Program-made: the position numbers and the translations under genes
Shown: piece by piece, positions 24,698 through 32,679 of the stretch
Position numbering within the stretch: the stretch's first letter is position 1
Layout: the number at the start of each line of letters is the position of its first letter
Assembly: GCA_036638975.1 (NCBI GenBank)
Contig: JAVWJP010000010.1
Coordinates: 1-64,000, forward strand
From: JAVWJP01 sp036638975
GTDB lineage: Bacteria > Bacillota > Clostridia > Oscillospirales > Ruminococcaceae
Direction of reading: 5' to 3'
Length of the DNA: 64,000 nucleotides
Notes under the pieces: generated by a model
The model's input: the letters and a program-made list of their open reading frames with translations, nothing else
Told to the model about the DNA's origin: nothing
The model's database searches: none

Positions 24698-25112
24698 ATT
24701 ACAATTTAGATAAGCTTGTTTACTCAAAGATGTATAGCTACCCGCCTATGGCGGGAGCTAATGCGGCAAGANNNNNNNNNNNNNNNNNNNNNNNNNNNNN
24801 NNNNNNNNNNNNNNNNNNNNNNNNNNNNNNNNNNNNNNNNNNNNNNNNNNNNNNNNNNNNNNNNNNNNNNNTTTACTCAAAGATATATAGCTACCCGCCT
24901 ATGGCGGGAGCTAATGCGGCAAGATGCTTTTTGCAAATTACAATTTAGATAAGCGTGTTTACTCAAAGATGTATAGCTACCCGCCTATGGCGGGAGCTAA
25001 TGCGGCAAGATGTTTTTTGCAAATTACAATTTAGATAAGCTTGTTTACTCAAAGATATATAGCTACCCGCCTATGGCGGGAGCTAATGCGGCAAGATGTT
25101 TTTTGCAAATTG
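24690..25112. repeat. Tandem array of 86-bp units with palindromic cores, interrupted by an assembly gap
   Basis: Units aligned on TTTACTC begin at 24719, 24872, 24958 and 25044 with a period of exactly 86 bp where contiguous. Copies differ by single bases (GATGTATAG vs GATATATAG, AAGCTTG vs AAGCGTG). Each carries AGCTACCCGCC-TAT-GGCGGGAGCT, a ~10-bp hairpin with one bulge, but no T run on either strand, so unlike the array at 3187 it is not a terminator. There are no unique spacers. No real gene lies here; the open frames through it are only repeat translations. Confidence 0.92.
24772..24871. other. Assembly gap (100 N)
   Basis: Exactly 100 undetermined bases inside the 86-bp array. The flanking units are out of phase by 153 bp with the placeholder, so the true gap length is not 100 and the copy number is unknown. 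This is a typical assembler break at tandem repeats. Confidence 0.98.
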
Positions 25113-25121
25113 TAAAATAAA

Positions 25122-25150
25122 TTGCGTCTGCGAACAATATTTGTTATAAT
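25122..25150 (+). promoter_or_regulatory. Sigma-A promoter of the structured leader and 71-aa protein
   Basis: TTGCGT (25122-25127), a 17-base spacer and a perfect TATAAT (25145-25150). The predicted start at ~25157 coincides with the first base of a long stem, which is how a discrete structured RNA or leader would be expected to begin. Confidence 0.75.
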
Positions 25151-25156
25151 GTAGCT

Positions 25157-25245
25157 GTTGAGGTTTTAATAGCTAATAGTAAAATTGGTACCTGCTCTAC
25201 CGTAGCATCTTAAAAAAACCAATTCAGCTATCAAAACTTCTGATA
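25157..25245 (+). ncRNA. Structured 5' leader or small RNA of unrecognised family
   Basis: P1: GAGGTTTTAATAGCT (25160-25174) pairs with AGCTATCAAAACTTC (25226-25240), 14 of 15 positions including one G-U. P2: AATTGGT (25183-25189) pairs perfectly with ACCAATT (25218-25224). An asymmetric internal loop of eight bases against one lies between them, and the apical 28-base loop can form a short TGCT/AGCA hairpin. It fits no riboswitch I know. No T run follows, so a cis-acting leader of the downstream gene (49 bases further) is more likely than a terminated sRNA. Confidence 0.55.
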
Positions 25246-25289
25246 ATTAAAACTGTAATTTTAAAATTATAAAAATAAGGTGACAAAAA

Positions 25290-25505
25290 ATGAAGCCAAA
25301 GCTTTTCAATAATAAAATAACTCCATCTTGCAATTACTGCGCGCACGGTGATATTTCTCGTGATAAAACCGTTGTATTGTGCGAAAAAAAAGGTATAGTA
25401 GGTACAAATTCAAGCTGCCGCTCGTTTTTATATTCTCCTTTAAAGCGCGTGCCAAAAAAGCCAATGAAGCTTCCGGAATTTAACAAAAGTGATTTTGAAT
25501 TATAA
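25290..25505 (+). CDS. Small conserved clostridial Cys-motif protein (71 aa)
   Basis: 71 residues, start ATG 25290 with AAGGTG seven bases upstream. It carries CNYCAHG near residue 16, CEKKG near 35 and SSCRSF near 46: four cysteines in a CxxC...C...C pattern suggestive of a small zinc site, then a basic PLKRVPKKPMKLPEF tail. I recall proteins of this shape as hypothetical proteins across Clostridia, but no function is known to me. It has its own promoter, structured leader and terminator, so it is monocistronic. Confidence 0.82.
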   Translation: MKPKLFNNKITPSCNYCAHGDISRDKTVVLCEKKGIVGTNSSCRSFLYSPLKRVPKKPMKLPEFNKSDFEL

Positions 25506-25522
25506 AAAACACATTTTATTTT

Positions 25523-25562
25523 AACAGAGCGAGCATATTTTTTGCTTGTTCTGTTTTTTATT
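25523..25562 (+). terminator. Intrinsic terminator after the 71-aa gene
   Basis: AACAGAGCGAGC pairs with GCTTGTTCTGTT (12 positions, two G-U) around a 9-base loop and runs into TTTTATT. Confidence 0.8.
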
Positions 25563-25631
25563 GAAGTCAAACTTAATTCTATCTCGTTTAGTTTATTGTA
25601 CGGTTAAAAAGGTGGTGGACAAAAGCTAATT

Positions 25632-26138
25632 ATGACAAATGAAGAATTTACACAGCTTGTAACGCGCTACGAAAAGCTTGTGTTCACAATCTGTTATCAA
25701 ATGGTAAGGGATTACGGCGAAGCCGAAAACCTTACGCAAGAAGCATTTTTTTCAGCATACAAAAGCATAGACAGCTGTCGGCCCGAAAGCTACAAGCCAT
25801 GGCTTGCGCGCATAGCAGCAAACAAAGCACGCGACTACCTAAAAAGTGCTTTTGTGCGGCATAATGTTATAAGCACTGACGAATGGTTTGACGCCATAGA
25901 AACAGGAAAGCCGCCGGGTGAAATTTACGAAGCCATCGAGAGCGAACAATATATCAAAGAAAAAGTACATTTACTTAAAGAGCCATACTGTAAAGTTTCT
26001 AAGCTTTACTTCTTAGAAGAAAAAAATATTGATGAGATTTCGGCACTGCTTAAACGACCCAAAAAGACCATACAGACACAAATATACCGTGCTAAATTTT
26101 TACTGAAAAAAATGCTTAGCGAGGAGGACACAGCATGA
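25632..26138 (+). CDS. ECF-type RNA polymerase sigma factor
   Basis: 168 residues with region 2 (LVFTICYQMVRDYGEAENLTQEAFFSAYK) and region 4 (YCKVSKLYFLEEKNIDEISALLKRPKKTIQ), without a region 3, as in extracytoplasmic-function sigma factors. ATG 25632 lies rather far (13-15 bases) from GGTGGTGG. Its stop overlaps the start of an anti-sigma gene (ATGA), the usual ECF pairing. No convincing autoregulatory promoter is visible in the 70 bases between the upstream terminator and the start. Confidence 0.93.
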   Translation: MTNEEFTQLVTRYEKLVFTICYQMVRDYGEAENLTQEAFFSAYKSIDSCRPESYKPWLARIAANKARDYLKSAFVRHNVISTDEWFDAIETGKPPGEIYEAIESEQYIKEKVHLLKEPYCKVSKLYFLEEKNIDEISALLKRPKKTIQTQIYRAKFLLKKMLSEEDTA

Positions 26139-26605
26139 ACGAATATTTTACCGCCGAAGGACATCTTACAAGCTATGCACTGCAAAAGCTGCAAAGTGGC
26201 GAAGAAAGCGAGCTGAGGCGCTTAGAAATAGCAGAGCACTTGGCATTTTGCGATGAATGCACCGAGAAATATACAGCTATGCTGTGTGACGAAGCCTTGC
26301 TTATGCCTGCTGCACCTATTGCAAAAAATGTTTTAGCACGTATAAAAGCGCAGGCTCGTATTGTGTTTTTTAACCGTTATATTGCTGCCGCAGTTGCCGC
26401 CTGTTTTGCTATAATGCTTTGGATTGGCGGTGCTTTTGACACAAAGCTAATTATAAAAGAAAACAACGCTATAGGTCAAATTACCACAATTACCGAAAGC
26501 TTAACCGAAAAAACAACCGAGCTTACCAACAATTTTTCTGATGCAATTAACAAAATATTTACAGGCATTAGCCTGAAAGGAGTTCTTATAAATGAAAAAA
26601 AATAG
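26135..26605 (+). CDS. Putative membrane anti-sigma factor with zinc-binding ZAS motif
   Basis: 156 residues. EHLAFCDECTEKY (residues ~30-42) is the H-x3-C-x2-C motif of the zf-HC2/ZAS anti-sigma domain, followed by one transmembrane helix (YIAAAVAACFAIMLWIGGAF, ~85-105) and an extracytoplasmic tail rich in Thr, Asn and Glu. Translationally coupled to the sigma gene. By family knowledge it would hold the sigma factor at the membrane until an envelope signal arrives. Confidence 0.85.
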   Translation: MNEYFTAEGHLTSYALQKLQSGEESELRRLEIAEHLAFCDECTEKYTAMLCDEALLMPAAPIAKNVLARIKAQARIVFFNRYIAAAVAACFAIMLWIGGAFDTKLIIKENNAIGQITTITESLTEKTTELTNNFSDAINKIFTGISLKGVLINEKK

Positions 26606-27152
26606 CTTTTTAACTTTTTGCTTTGCATTTATACCCGGTGCGGGGCAAATGTACCTGGGAATGATGAAACGAGGAGTTTCTATAATGCTGGCATTCGCCG
26701 TAATTACAGCTGTGGCAGGTTTTTTAAACTTACCTCTTATTTCGGTTGTACTGCCTGTCATATGGTTTTTTTCTTTTTTTGACACCTTCAACATAAAAGG
26801 TATGAGCTATGACGAGCTGATGGCACACCCCGATGCTTTTTTATTTTGCCTTGACGATATTGCCAAAAAAGACTGGCAAAATATTCTTGGAAAGCGTCAT
26901 CTGCTTATAGGCTGGTGCTGTGTAGCTTTTGGGCTTTACATCTTATTCAACACCTTTGGCAGAGAATTTCTTTATAGATTTGATAATTTAATGCCATGGA
27001 TTAGAGATATATTTAACATTGTACCTACCCTTATTGTAGCAATTGTAATTATAATTTTAGGCGTTTATTTAGTAAAGGGCGGCAAAAAGCAAAAAGCTAC
27101 GCCTAATGCGGACGAAGATTTTACACAGTATGGAGGTAAAAAAAATGAATGA
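26592..27152 (+). CDS. Membrane protein with TM2/DUF5683-like N-terminal motif
   Basis: 186 residues with about four transmembrane helices. The N-terminal FIPGAGQMYLGMMKRG matches the Pro-Gly-x-Gly-x-x-Tyr-x-Gly pattern of TM2-type proteins. Two further helices (HLLIGWCCVAFGLYILFNTF and IVPTLIVAIVIIILGVYLV) resemble the short helix pairs seen in LiaI/LiaF-like proteins. The start overlaps the anti-sigma stop by 14 bases. Probably an effector or modulator of the ECF response; function not known. Confidence 0.8.
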   Translation: MKKNSFLTFCFAFIPGAGQMYLGMMKRGVSIMLAFAVITAVAGFLNLPLISVVLPVIWFFSFFDTFNIKGMSYDELMAHPDAFLFCLDDIAKKDWQNILGKRHLLIGWCCVAFGLYILFNTFGREFLYRFDNLMPWIRDIFNIVPTLIVAIVIIILGVYLVKGGKKQKATPNADEDFTQYGGKKNE

Positions 27153-28020
27153 TAATTTTAATGAAGATACACCCTTGCCGAATACAACAGCGGTAACTGC
27201 TTATGCAGAAAAACAGCAGTCACCGCCCATATCGCAGCAGCAAGCTGCTTCTTATAACGCCGATGGATATCAAAAAAGCCGCAGAGTTGGCACCTTCACA
27301 ATGGGTCTGGCGCTTATAGTAACTGGTATTGCGGCACTTATAAGCCTTATTATGCCAAATAATTTTGATTTTTTATGGTTTGCAAGGTTATCCCCTCTTA
27401 TACTTGTGTTTTTGGGCGTAGAAATTTTGATAAGTAACTTTTTAGGACACGGTGTTAAGCTTAAATACGACTTTTTAAGCGGTTTTGTGTGCTTTATACT
27501 AATAACCTCAAGTATTTGTGTTATGTCTGTGCCTCCGCTTTTAAAGCAATATGGTTTTAGAGAATATGACAACAAACGCTTGAGCAAAGAACTTAGCGAC
27601 ATTTTTTACAGCAAGCTTGAAGGCACACCGGTTGCATCACTTGACGCAACCGTATATATAAATGGGCTTATTGACAACAGCAGTGATATTACCGTGCATA
27701 CCCTTAGACCGCAAGATTATGCAAATGTCAAAATAGATTTACTGGGAAATTTTACAGATAAAGCCTCCTTTGCAAAGGAGTGCAAGACAATTTTGGACAA
27801 GCTTGTAGGCGAAAATACACCTAATACCGATATTGATTTTTTCAATTTATATGACGACACAAATGCAAAACACATATATGATCTTTCAATAAACGACAAG
27901 CACCAATATTCGCTTACAACCGAGCAACTGACACAAATGATTACCGACAGAGGCACAGAGCTTGTGAATTTTGAAATACAGGATCAAAAAGAACTTGAGA
28001 ACCTGCAAATCAGCCTTTAG
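27145..28020 (+). CDS. LiaF-TM/DUF5668-like membrane protein
   Basis: 291 residues, start ATG 27145 placed 8 bases after GGAGG; it overlaps the previous stop. An N-terminal ~50-residue disordered segment is followed by three or four transmembrane helices at ~55-145 (TMGLALIVTGIAALISLI, LSPLILVFLGVEILIS, FLSGFVCFILITSSICVM), the arrangement of the LiaF transmembrane domain, and then a ~150-residue soluble domain I do not recognise. Fourth gene of the ECF operon, suggesting a cell-envelope stress role (inference). Confidence 0.78.
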   Translation: MNDNFNEDTPLPNTTAVTAYAEKQQSPPISQQQAASYNADGYQKSRRVGTFTMGLALIVTGIAALISLIMPNNFDFLWFARLSPLILVFLGVEILISNFLGHGVKLKYDFLSGFVCFILITSSICVMSVPPLLKQYGFREYDNKRLSKELSDIFYSKLEGTPVASLDATVYINGLIDNSSDITVHTLRPQDYANVKIDLLGNFTDKASFAKECKTILDKLVGENTPNTDIDFFNLYDDTNAKHIYDLSINDKHQYSLTTEQLTQMITDRGTELVNFEIQDQKELENLQISL

Positions 28021-28100
28021 GACACACAAGAGTAACTGCATCTTAAAACGGTGTTTGGGCAATGATGCCTTGACATATTAAACGCAATAACCCTAAACGC

Positions 28101-28134
28101 AAAAAAGCAGCCGATTTGATTCGACTGCTTTTTT
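28101..28134. terminator. Bidirectional terminator between the ECF operon and ABC genes
   Basis: AAAAAAGCAG and CTGCTTTTTT form a 10-bp outer stem with an additional CGA/TCG pairing inside; A and T tracts on either side make it functional in both directions between convergent operons. Confidence 0.88.
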
Positions 28135-28168
28135 ATGCAATATTATACTGTTTTAATAAGCTTTGTAA

Positions 28169-29989
28169 TTATGCAACGTCAATATCCTCCGGCGCAAACT
28201 GGCTGTTGTAAAGCTGCTCGTAAAAGCCTTTTTTTGCCATAAGCTCATCATGCGTGCCTGTTTCTATAATATCTCCGTCACGCAAAACCATAATCATGTC
28301 GGAATCTTTTATTGTGGACAGCCTGTGCGCTATAACAAAGCTTGTTCTGCCCTTCATAAGGTTGTGCATACCACGCTGTATTCTCTGCTCGGTGCGTGTA
28401 TCTACAGAGCTTGTTGCTTCGTCCAGTATTAGTATAATAGGCTGTGAAATTATCGCGCGGGCTATAGTTAAAAGCTGCCGCTGTCCCTGAGAAATATTTG
28501 ACGCGTCCTCTGCAAGAACAAAATCGTAGCCACCCGGAAGCTGCATTATAAACTTATGTGCGTGTGCCGACTTTGCCGCCGCTTCTATATCTTCAAAGCT
28601 TGCACCAAGTCTGCCATAGCCAATATTATCTTTTATAGTGCCTTTAAACAGCCATGCATCTTGCAGCACCATGCCAAACTGGTCGCGCAGCTCTGTACGC
28701 TTCATGTCCATAATATCTACACCGTCTATTTTTATTGTGCCGCTGTTTATATCGTAAAAACGCATTAATAAATTAACAATTGTTGTTTTCCCTGCACCTG
28801 TAGGGCCAACTATTGCCACCTGCTCGCCGCTTTTTACATGGATATTAAGGTCGCTTATAAGCGGTTTTTGCGGGTTATAACCAAACCTTACATGGGTGAA
28901 ATCCACATTGCCATGCACACCAGTAAAAGGCACAGCCGGGTTTTTCTCCGGCGGCTCCTCTGTTTCGTCCAAAAGCTCAAATATTCTTTCTGCCGCAGCG
29001 CCTGTAGACTGCAACAAATTCATTATTTGAGATGTTTGAACTATTGGCATATTAAACTGGCGCATATACTGAATAAACGCCTGTATACTGCCCACATAAA
29101 GACTGCCGCTTATAACTGCAAGCCCGCCAAAAATTGCCAGCAGCGCATAACCTATGTTACCTATAAGGCTTATAAATGGCATCATAACGCTGGACATAAA
29201 CTGTGCCTTCCAGCCATAATCGTAAAGTCTGTCGTTTATTTCATCAAATTTTTCTATGACCTCGTCCTCACGGTTAAAAACCTTTATTATATTGTGCCCT
29301 GTAAACATTTCTTCAACGTGTCCGTTTATATCGCCTATTGCTTTTTGCTGCCCGCGAAAAAGCCCCTGAGATTTTTTAACGACACCCATAGAAACAAGAA
29401 AAGAAAAAGGTAAAGTAAAAAGTGCAACCAGGGTAAGGGTTGGGCTTATGGTTATCATCATTATAACTATGCCTATTATTGTGGCGGCAGAAGTTATAAT
29501 TTGCGTAATGCCTTGCTGTAACGATTGCTGAACGGTATCTACATCATTTGTAACACGGCTTAAAATATCGCCAAAGGTTCGTGTGTCAAAATAATTAAGC
29601 GGAAGCCTGCTTATTTTAGCGTCAACGTCCTTGCGCAGGGTGTACATTGTCTTTTGAGAAACACTTGCCATTAAAAACTGCTCTACAAACTTAAACAAAG
29701 CCGCGCACAAATACAGTGCTCCAAGTCCTATTAAAATCTTTGTTATAAGTACAAAATTAATCCCCGCGCCTCCGGCCGCCATGTCCAAAACCCCGCGGTG
29801 AAGCTCGTTTGTACTAAGACCAAGCACAAGAGGCGCAAATACAGTGGCAATTGTACCCAAAACCGCTGTAATAACAACTAAAATAAATTTTACTTTATAT
29901 TTGCCTATATACTTAAACAGGCGCTTATACGTCCCCTTTAAGTCCTTTGGTTTAGAATCTACAACTATGTTTTTATGTCCCATAGGCAT
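28169..29989 (-). CDS. ABC exporter half-transporter, canonical ATPase subunit
   Basis: 606 residues: six transmembrane helices (residues ~35-330) fused to an ABC ATPase. Walker A GPTGAGKTT, signature ISQGQRQLL (with Gln in place of Gly) and Walker B ILILDEATSSVD with the catalytic Glu intact. With its partner it would form a heterodimeric type IV (TM287/288 or BmrCD-like) exporter. Start ATG overlaps the partner's stop as TAATG. Substrate unknown; lipid, drug or peptide are all possible. Confidence 0.94.
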   Translation of the reverse strand: MPMGHKNIVVDSKPKDLKGTYKRLFKYIGKYKVKFILVVITAVLGTIATVFAPLVLGLSTNELHRGVLDMAAGGAGINFVLITKILIGLGALYLCAALFKFVEQFLMASVSQKTMYTLRKDVDAKISRLPLNYFDTRTFGDILSRVTNDVDTVQQSLQQGITQIITSAATIIGIVIMMITISPTLTLVALFTLPFSFLVSMGVVKKSQGLFRGQQKAIGDINGHVEEMFTGHNIIKVFNREDEVIEKFDEINDRLYDYGWKAQFMSSVMMPFISLIGNIGYALLAIFGGLAVISGSLYVGSIQAFIQYMRQFNMPIVQTSQIMNLLQSTGAAAERIFELLDETEEPPEKNPAVPFTGVHGNVDFTHVRFGYNPQKPLISDLNIHVKSGEQVAIVGPTGAGKTTIVNLLMRFYDINSGTIKIDGVDIMDMKRTELRDQFGMVLQDAWLFKGTIKDNIGYGRLGASFEDIEAAAKSAHAHKFIMQLPGGYDFVLAEDASNISQGQRQLLTIARAIISQPIILILDEATSSVDTRTEQRIQRGMHNLMKGRTSFVIAHRLSTIKDSDMIMVLRDGDIIETGTHDELMAKKGFYEQLYNSQFAPEDIDVA

Positions 29990-31731
29990 TACTTGCCACC
30001 CCCTTTTGCAATTTCCTCAACAGAAAGCTGTGACGAAACTATTTCCTTATAAACCTCACAGCTCTCCAGCAACTCGCGGTGAGTTCCCTCACCTACCACA
30101 GCACCCTCATCAAGCACTAAAATACGGTTTGCGTCCATTATAGTACTTACGCGCTGTGCCACTATTATTACAGTAGCTTCTTTTGTTTCGGGCTTTAAGG
30201 CTGCACGCAGGGCTGCATCTGTTTTAAAATCGAGCGCCGAAAAGCTGTCGTCAAAAAGATATATTTCGGGTTTTTTAACTATCGCCCGCGCTATTGCAAG
30301 GCGCTGCTTTTGCCCGCCGGAAACATTAGTGCCGCCCTGCGCAATATGTGTGTCCATTTTCTCCGGTTTTTCCATAATAAAATTTAAAGACTGCGCTATG
30401 CTTGCAGCTTTTGTAAGCTCTTCTTGTGTTGCATTTTCATCACCATAACGAATATTATCAGCTATTGTACCTGTAAATAAGACTGCTTTTTGCGGAATAT
30501 ATCCAATTTTGTCGCGCAGAGCAGTTTGGTTGTAAGCTTTGACATCTATGCCGTCTACAAGAACCTTGCCCTCAGTAGCATCATAAAGCCGCGGTATTAA
30601 ATTTAAAAGTGTTGTCTTTCCGCTGCCTGTACTGCCGATTATTGCCGTGGTTTCCCCCGGACCCGCCTTAAAGCTTATGTGTGAAAGCGCCGCTTCCTCG
30701 GCATTGTTAAAGCTAAAGCTAACGTCACAAAACTCTACATAGCCTTTTTTGTTGCTTTCTTTTGCAGGAGAAGCAGGGTTTTGTATGGACAGATCTGTTT
30801 TTAGTACTTCATTTATTCTGTCTGCCGAAGCCGTTGCGCGTGGAAGCATGACAAGTATCATAGAAAGCATAGTAAGTGACATCATAATTTGCATAGCATA
30901 CTGTATAACCGCAACAATATCACCGTCAAGCAGTGTGCCTTGACCCACCCAATGAGAGCCTATTGCAACTATAAAAATTGTTGTAAGGTTCATTACAAAC
31001 ATCACCATAGGCATCATTGTTGTCATAAGGTGCTGCATTTTTAAAGCTGTTTTAGTAAGGTCTGTATTTGCCGCATCAAAACGTTTTTTTTCATATTCAT
31101 CTGTGTTAAAGGCACGTATAACGCGTATTCCGGTGAGTTTTTCTCTAAGTACACAGTTTACATTGTCAAGCTTTTTTTGCATTGAAGTTGAAATTGGCAA
31201 TGCTTTGCGTGCAACAATTGTGACAACAAAAGCCAAAACTGTAACCGAACCTAAAATAACAAAAGAGAGCCCTGCATTTTTGCTTACAGCCATAATAACC
31301 CCGCCAATAGCCATCACAGGTGCCTGCAATGCCACGCGCATAAACATCATGGTAAAGCCCTGTACCTGTGTAATGTCATTGGTTGTGCGTGTTATAAGCG
31401 AGGCTGTGCCAAAGCGGTCAAACTCGTGAAGCGAAAAGCTCTCGGTTTTTACAAAAAGCTTACGGCGCAGGTTTCTCCCCAGTCCTGACGACATCTTAGA
31501 TGAGAGAAAGCCGTTTATCATATGAGCGACCGCACTTAGCACTGCAAACAGCACCATGTAAAGCCCTATGCGTACAACATAGGCGCTGTCACTGTTTACT
31601 ATGCCTATGTTAATAATGTTTGAAAGCAGGTTTGGCAGCTGTAAGTCTGCTAAAACACCGCAAAAGGTAAGTACAATTATACTTATCACAGTAGCTTTAA
31701 ATGCTCCAAGTTCCTTTAAAATTGTTCCCAT
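29989..31731 (-). CDS. ABC exporter half-transporter, degenerate ATPase subunit
   Basis: 580 residues from ATG 31731 (GGGAG eight bases upstream; the longer frame to 31809 lacks a Shine-Dalgarno). Six transmembrane helices, then Walker A GSTGSGKTT, signature VSGGQKQRL, and Walker B YLFDDSFSALD, in which Ser replaces the catalytic Glu. One non-catalytic site is the usual mark of asymmetric heterodimeric exporters. First gene of the two-gene operon. Confidence 0.94.
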   Translation of the reverse strand: MGTILKELGAFKATVISIIVLTFCGVLADLQLPNLLSNIINIGIVNSDSAYVVRIGLYMVLFAVLSAVAHMINGFLSSKMSSGLGRNLRRKLFVKTESFSLHEFDRFGTASLITRTTNDITQVQGFTMMFMRVALQAPVMAIGGVIMAVSKNAGLSFVILGSVTVLAFVVTIVARKALPISTSMQKKLDNVNCVLREKLTGIRVIRAFNTDEYEKKRFDAANTDLTKTALKMQHLMTTMMPMVMFVMNLTTIFIVAIGSHWVGQGTLLDGDIVAVIQYAMQIMMSLTMLSMILVMLPRATASADRINEVLKTDLSIQNPASPAKESNKKGYVEFCDVSFSFNNAEEAALSHISFKAGPGETTAIIGSTGSGKTTLLNLIPRLYDATEGKVLVDGIDVKAYNQTALRDKIGYIPQKAVLFTGTIADNIRYGDENATQEELTKAASIAQSLNFIMEKPEKMDTHIAQGGTNVSGGQKQRLAIARAIVKKPEIYLFDDSFSALDFKTDAALRAALKPETKEATVIIVAQRVSTIMDANRILVLDEGAVVGEGTHRELLESCEVYKEIVSSQLSVEEIAKGGGK

Positions 31732-31790
31732 AAATATCTCCCTTGCTGCTTTTTTATATGTAAAATTTACAAATATTATCAAAAAAATAT

Positions 31791-31825
31791 GGGTATAATA
31801 ACTGCGCATAACAGCTATTATACCC
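31791..31825. promoter_or_regulatory. 10-bp perfect inverted repeat over the ABC promoter
   Basis: GGGTATAATA (31791-31800) and TATTATACCC (31816-31825) are exact inverted copies 15 bases apart. The right arm contains the - strand -10 TATAAT of the ABC operon. It may be an operator for a dimeric repressor or a hairpin at the transcript's 5' end. Confidence 0.55.
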
Positions 31826-31846
31826 CAAATACAAGCATTATTGCAA
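31817..31846 (-). promoter_or_regulatory. Sigma-A promoter of the ABC exporter operon
   Basis: TTGCAA (31846-31841), an 18-base spacer and a perfect TATAAT (31822-31817) on the - strand, with the start near 31810 and ~80 bases of leader. Confidence 0.7.
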
Positions 31847-31857
31847 TGAACTAAATG

Positions 31858-32655
31858 TTAAAAAAAGCGTTTAATTACATGAACGGGACAAATCTCTATA
31901 CAATCGCCGCAAGATGTACATTTACTTTGGTCTATAGATGCTAAATTGTCTGTAACCGTAATAGCACCGTTTTTACAGGTTTTTTCGCATTTTTTACAGC
32001 CGATGCAGCCTGCTGTACAGTTTTTGCGGGTATGCGCACCTTTTTCGTTGCTAGAGCACACCACAAACACCTGTGCCTTTTTAGGCTCCATTTTTATAAG
32101 AAAATTAGGACACCTTTTAACACACATACCGCAAGCAGTACAACGCGAACGGTCAACCACTGCTACTCCGTCAATTATGTGTATGGCATCAAACTGGCAA
32201 GCAGCTACGCAATCTCCGTAGCCCAAGCAAGCGTGACTGCAAGCGCGTCTGCCCTGATAAAATAAATTACATGCCTCGCAGGTTTGTACGCCCTTATAAT
32301 CCATTATATATTTTGTACACTCAGTAGTACCGCTGCAACCTACAAAAGCAGCATTTTCCACTACCTCACCTGCCTCCACACCCAAAAGCTCACTTATAGC
32401 GACGGCAACAGAAGCCCCGCCGACAGGACAGCGGTTTGTTGGCGTTGTATGGTCCTCTGCCAGCGCCTTTGCGTATGCGTCACAGCCTGCAAAGCCGCAG
32501 GCACCGCAGTTTGCACCTGGCAGCGCCGCGCGAATTTCTTCAAAGCCCTCGGTTTGAGGAACAGCCATATATTTTGCCGCTATTGCAAGAATTACCGCAC
32601 AGGTAAGCCCTACAATTGTAATTATCAGCACTGGCAGTGCATAAGCCTCGAACAT
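31858..32655 (-). CDS. rnfB: Rnf complex subunit RnfB (electron-transport iron-sulfur protein)
   Basis: Iron-sulfur entry subunit that accepts electrons from reduced ferredoxin. 265 residues: an N-terminal membrane helix, the GANCGACGFAGCDAYAKAL Fe-S domain (Cys at C-x2-C-x4-C and a later C), then ferredoxin-like clusters CTACGMCVKRCPN and CTSCGDCIEICPVH plus further Cys quartets. Last gene of rnfCDGEAB. Confidence 0.96.
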   Translation of the reverse strand: MFEAYALPVLIITIVGLTCAVILAIAAKYMAVPQTEGFEEIRAALPGANCGACGFAGCDAYAKALAEDHTTPTNRCPVGGASVAVAISELLGVEAGEVVENAAFVGCSGTTECTKYIMDYKGVQTCEACNLFYQGRRACSHACLGYGDCVAACQFDAIHIIDGVAVVDRSRCTACGMCVKRCPNFLIKMEPKKAQVFVVCSSNEKGAHTRKNCTAGCIGCKKCEKTCKNGAITVTDNLASIDQSKCTSCGDCIEICPVHVIKRFF

Positions 32656-32679
32656 TGGCGTTACACCTCATTTTTAAAA

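Noticed and set aside
24690..25112. Open reading frames through the repeat array and N run
   Set aside because: They are repeat translations in multiple frames with undetermined residues; no Shine-Dalgarno, no conserved sequence.
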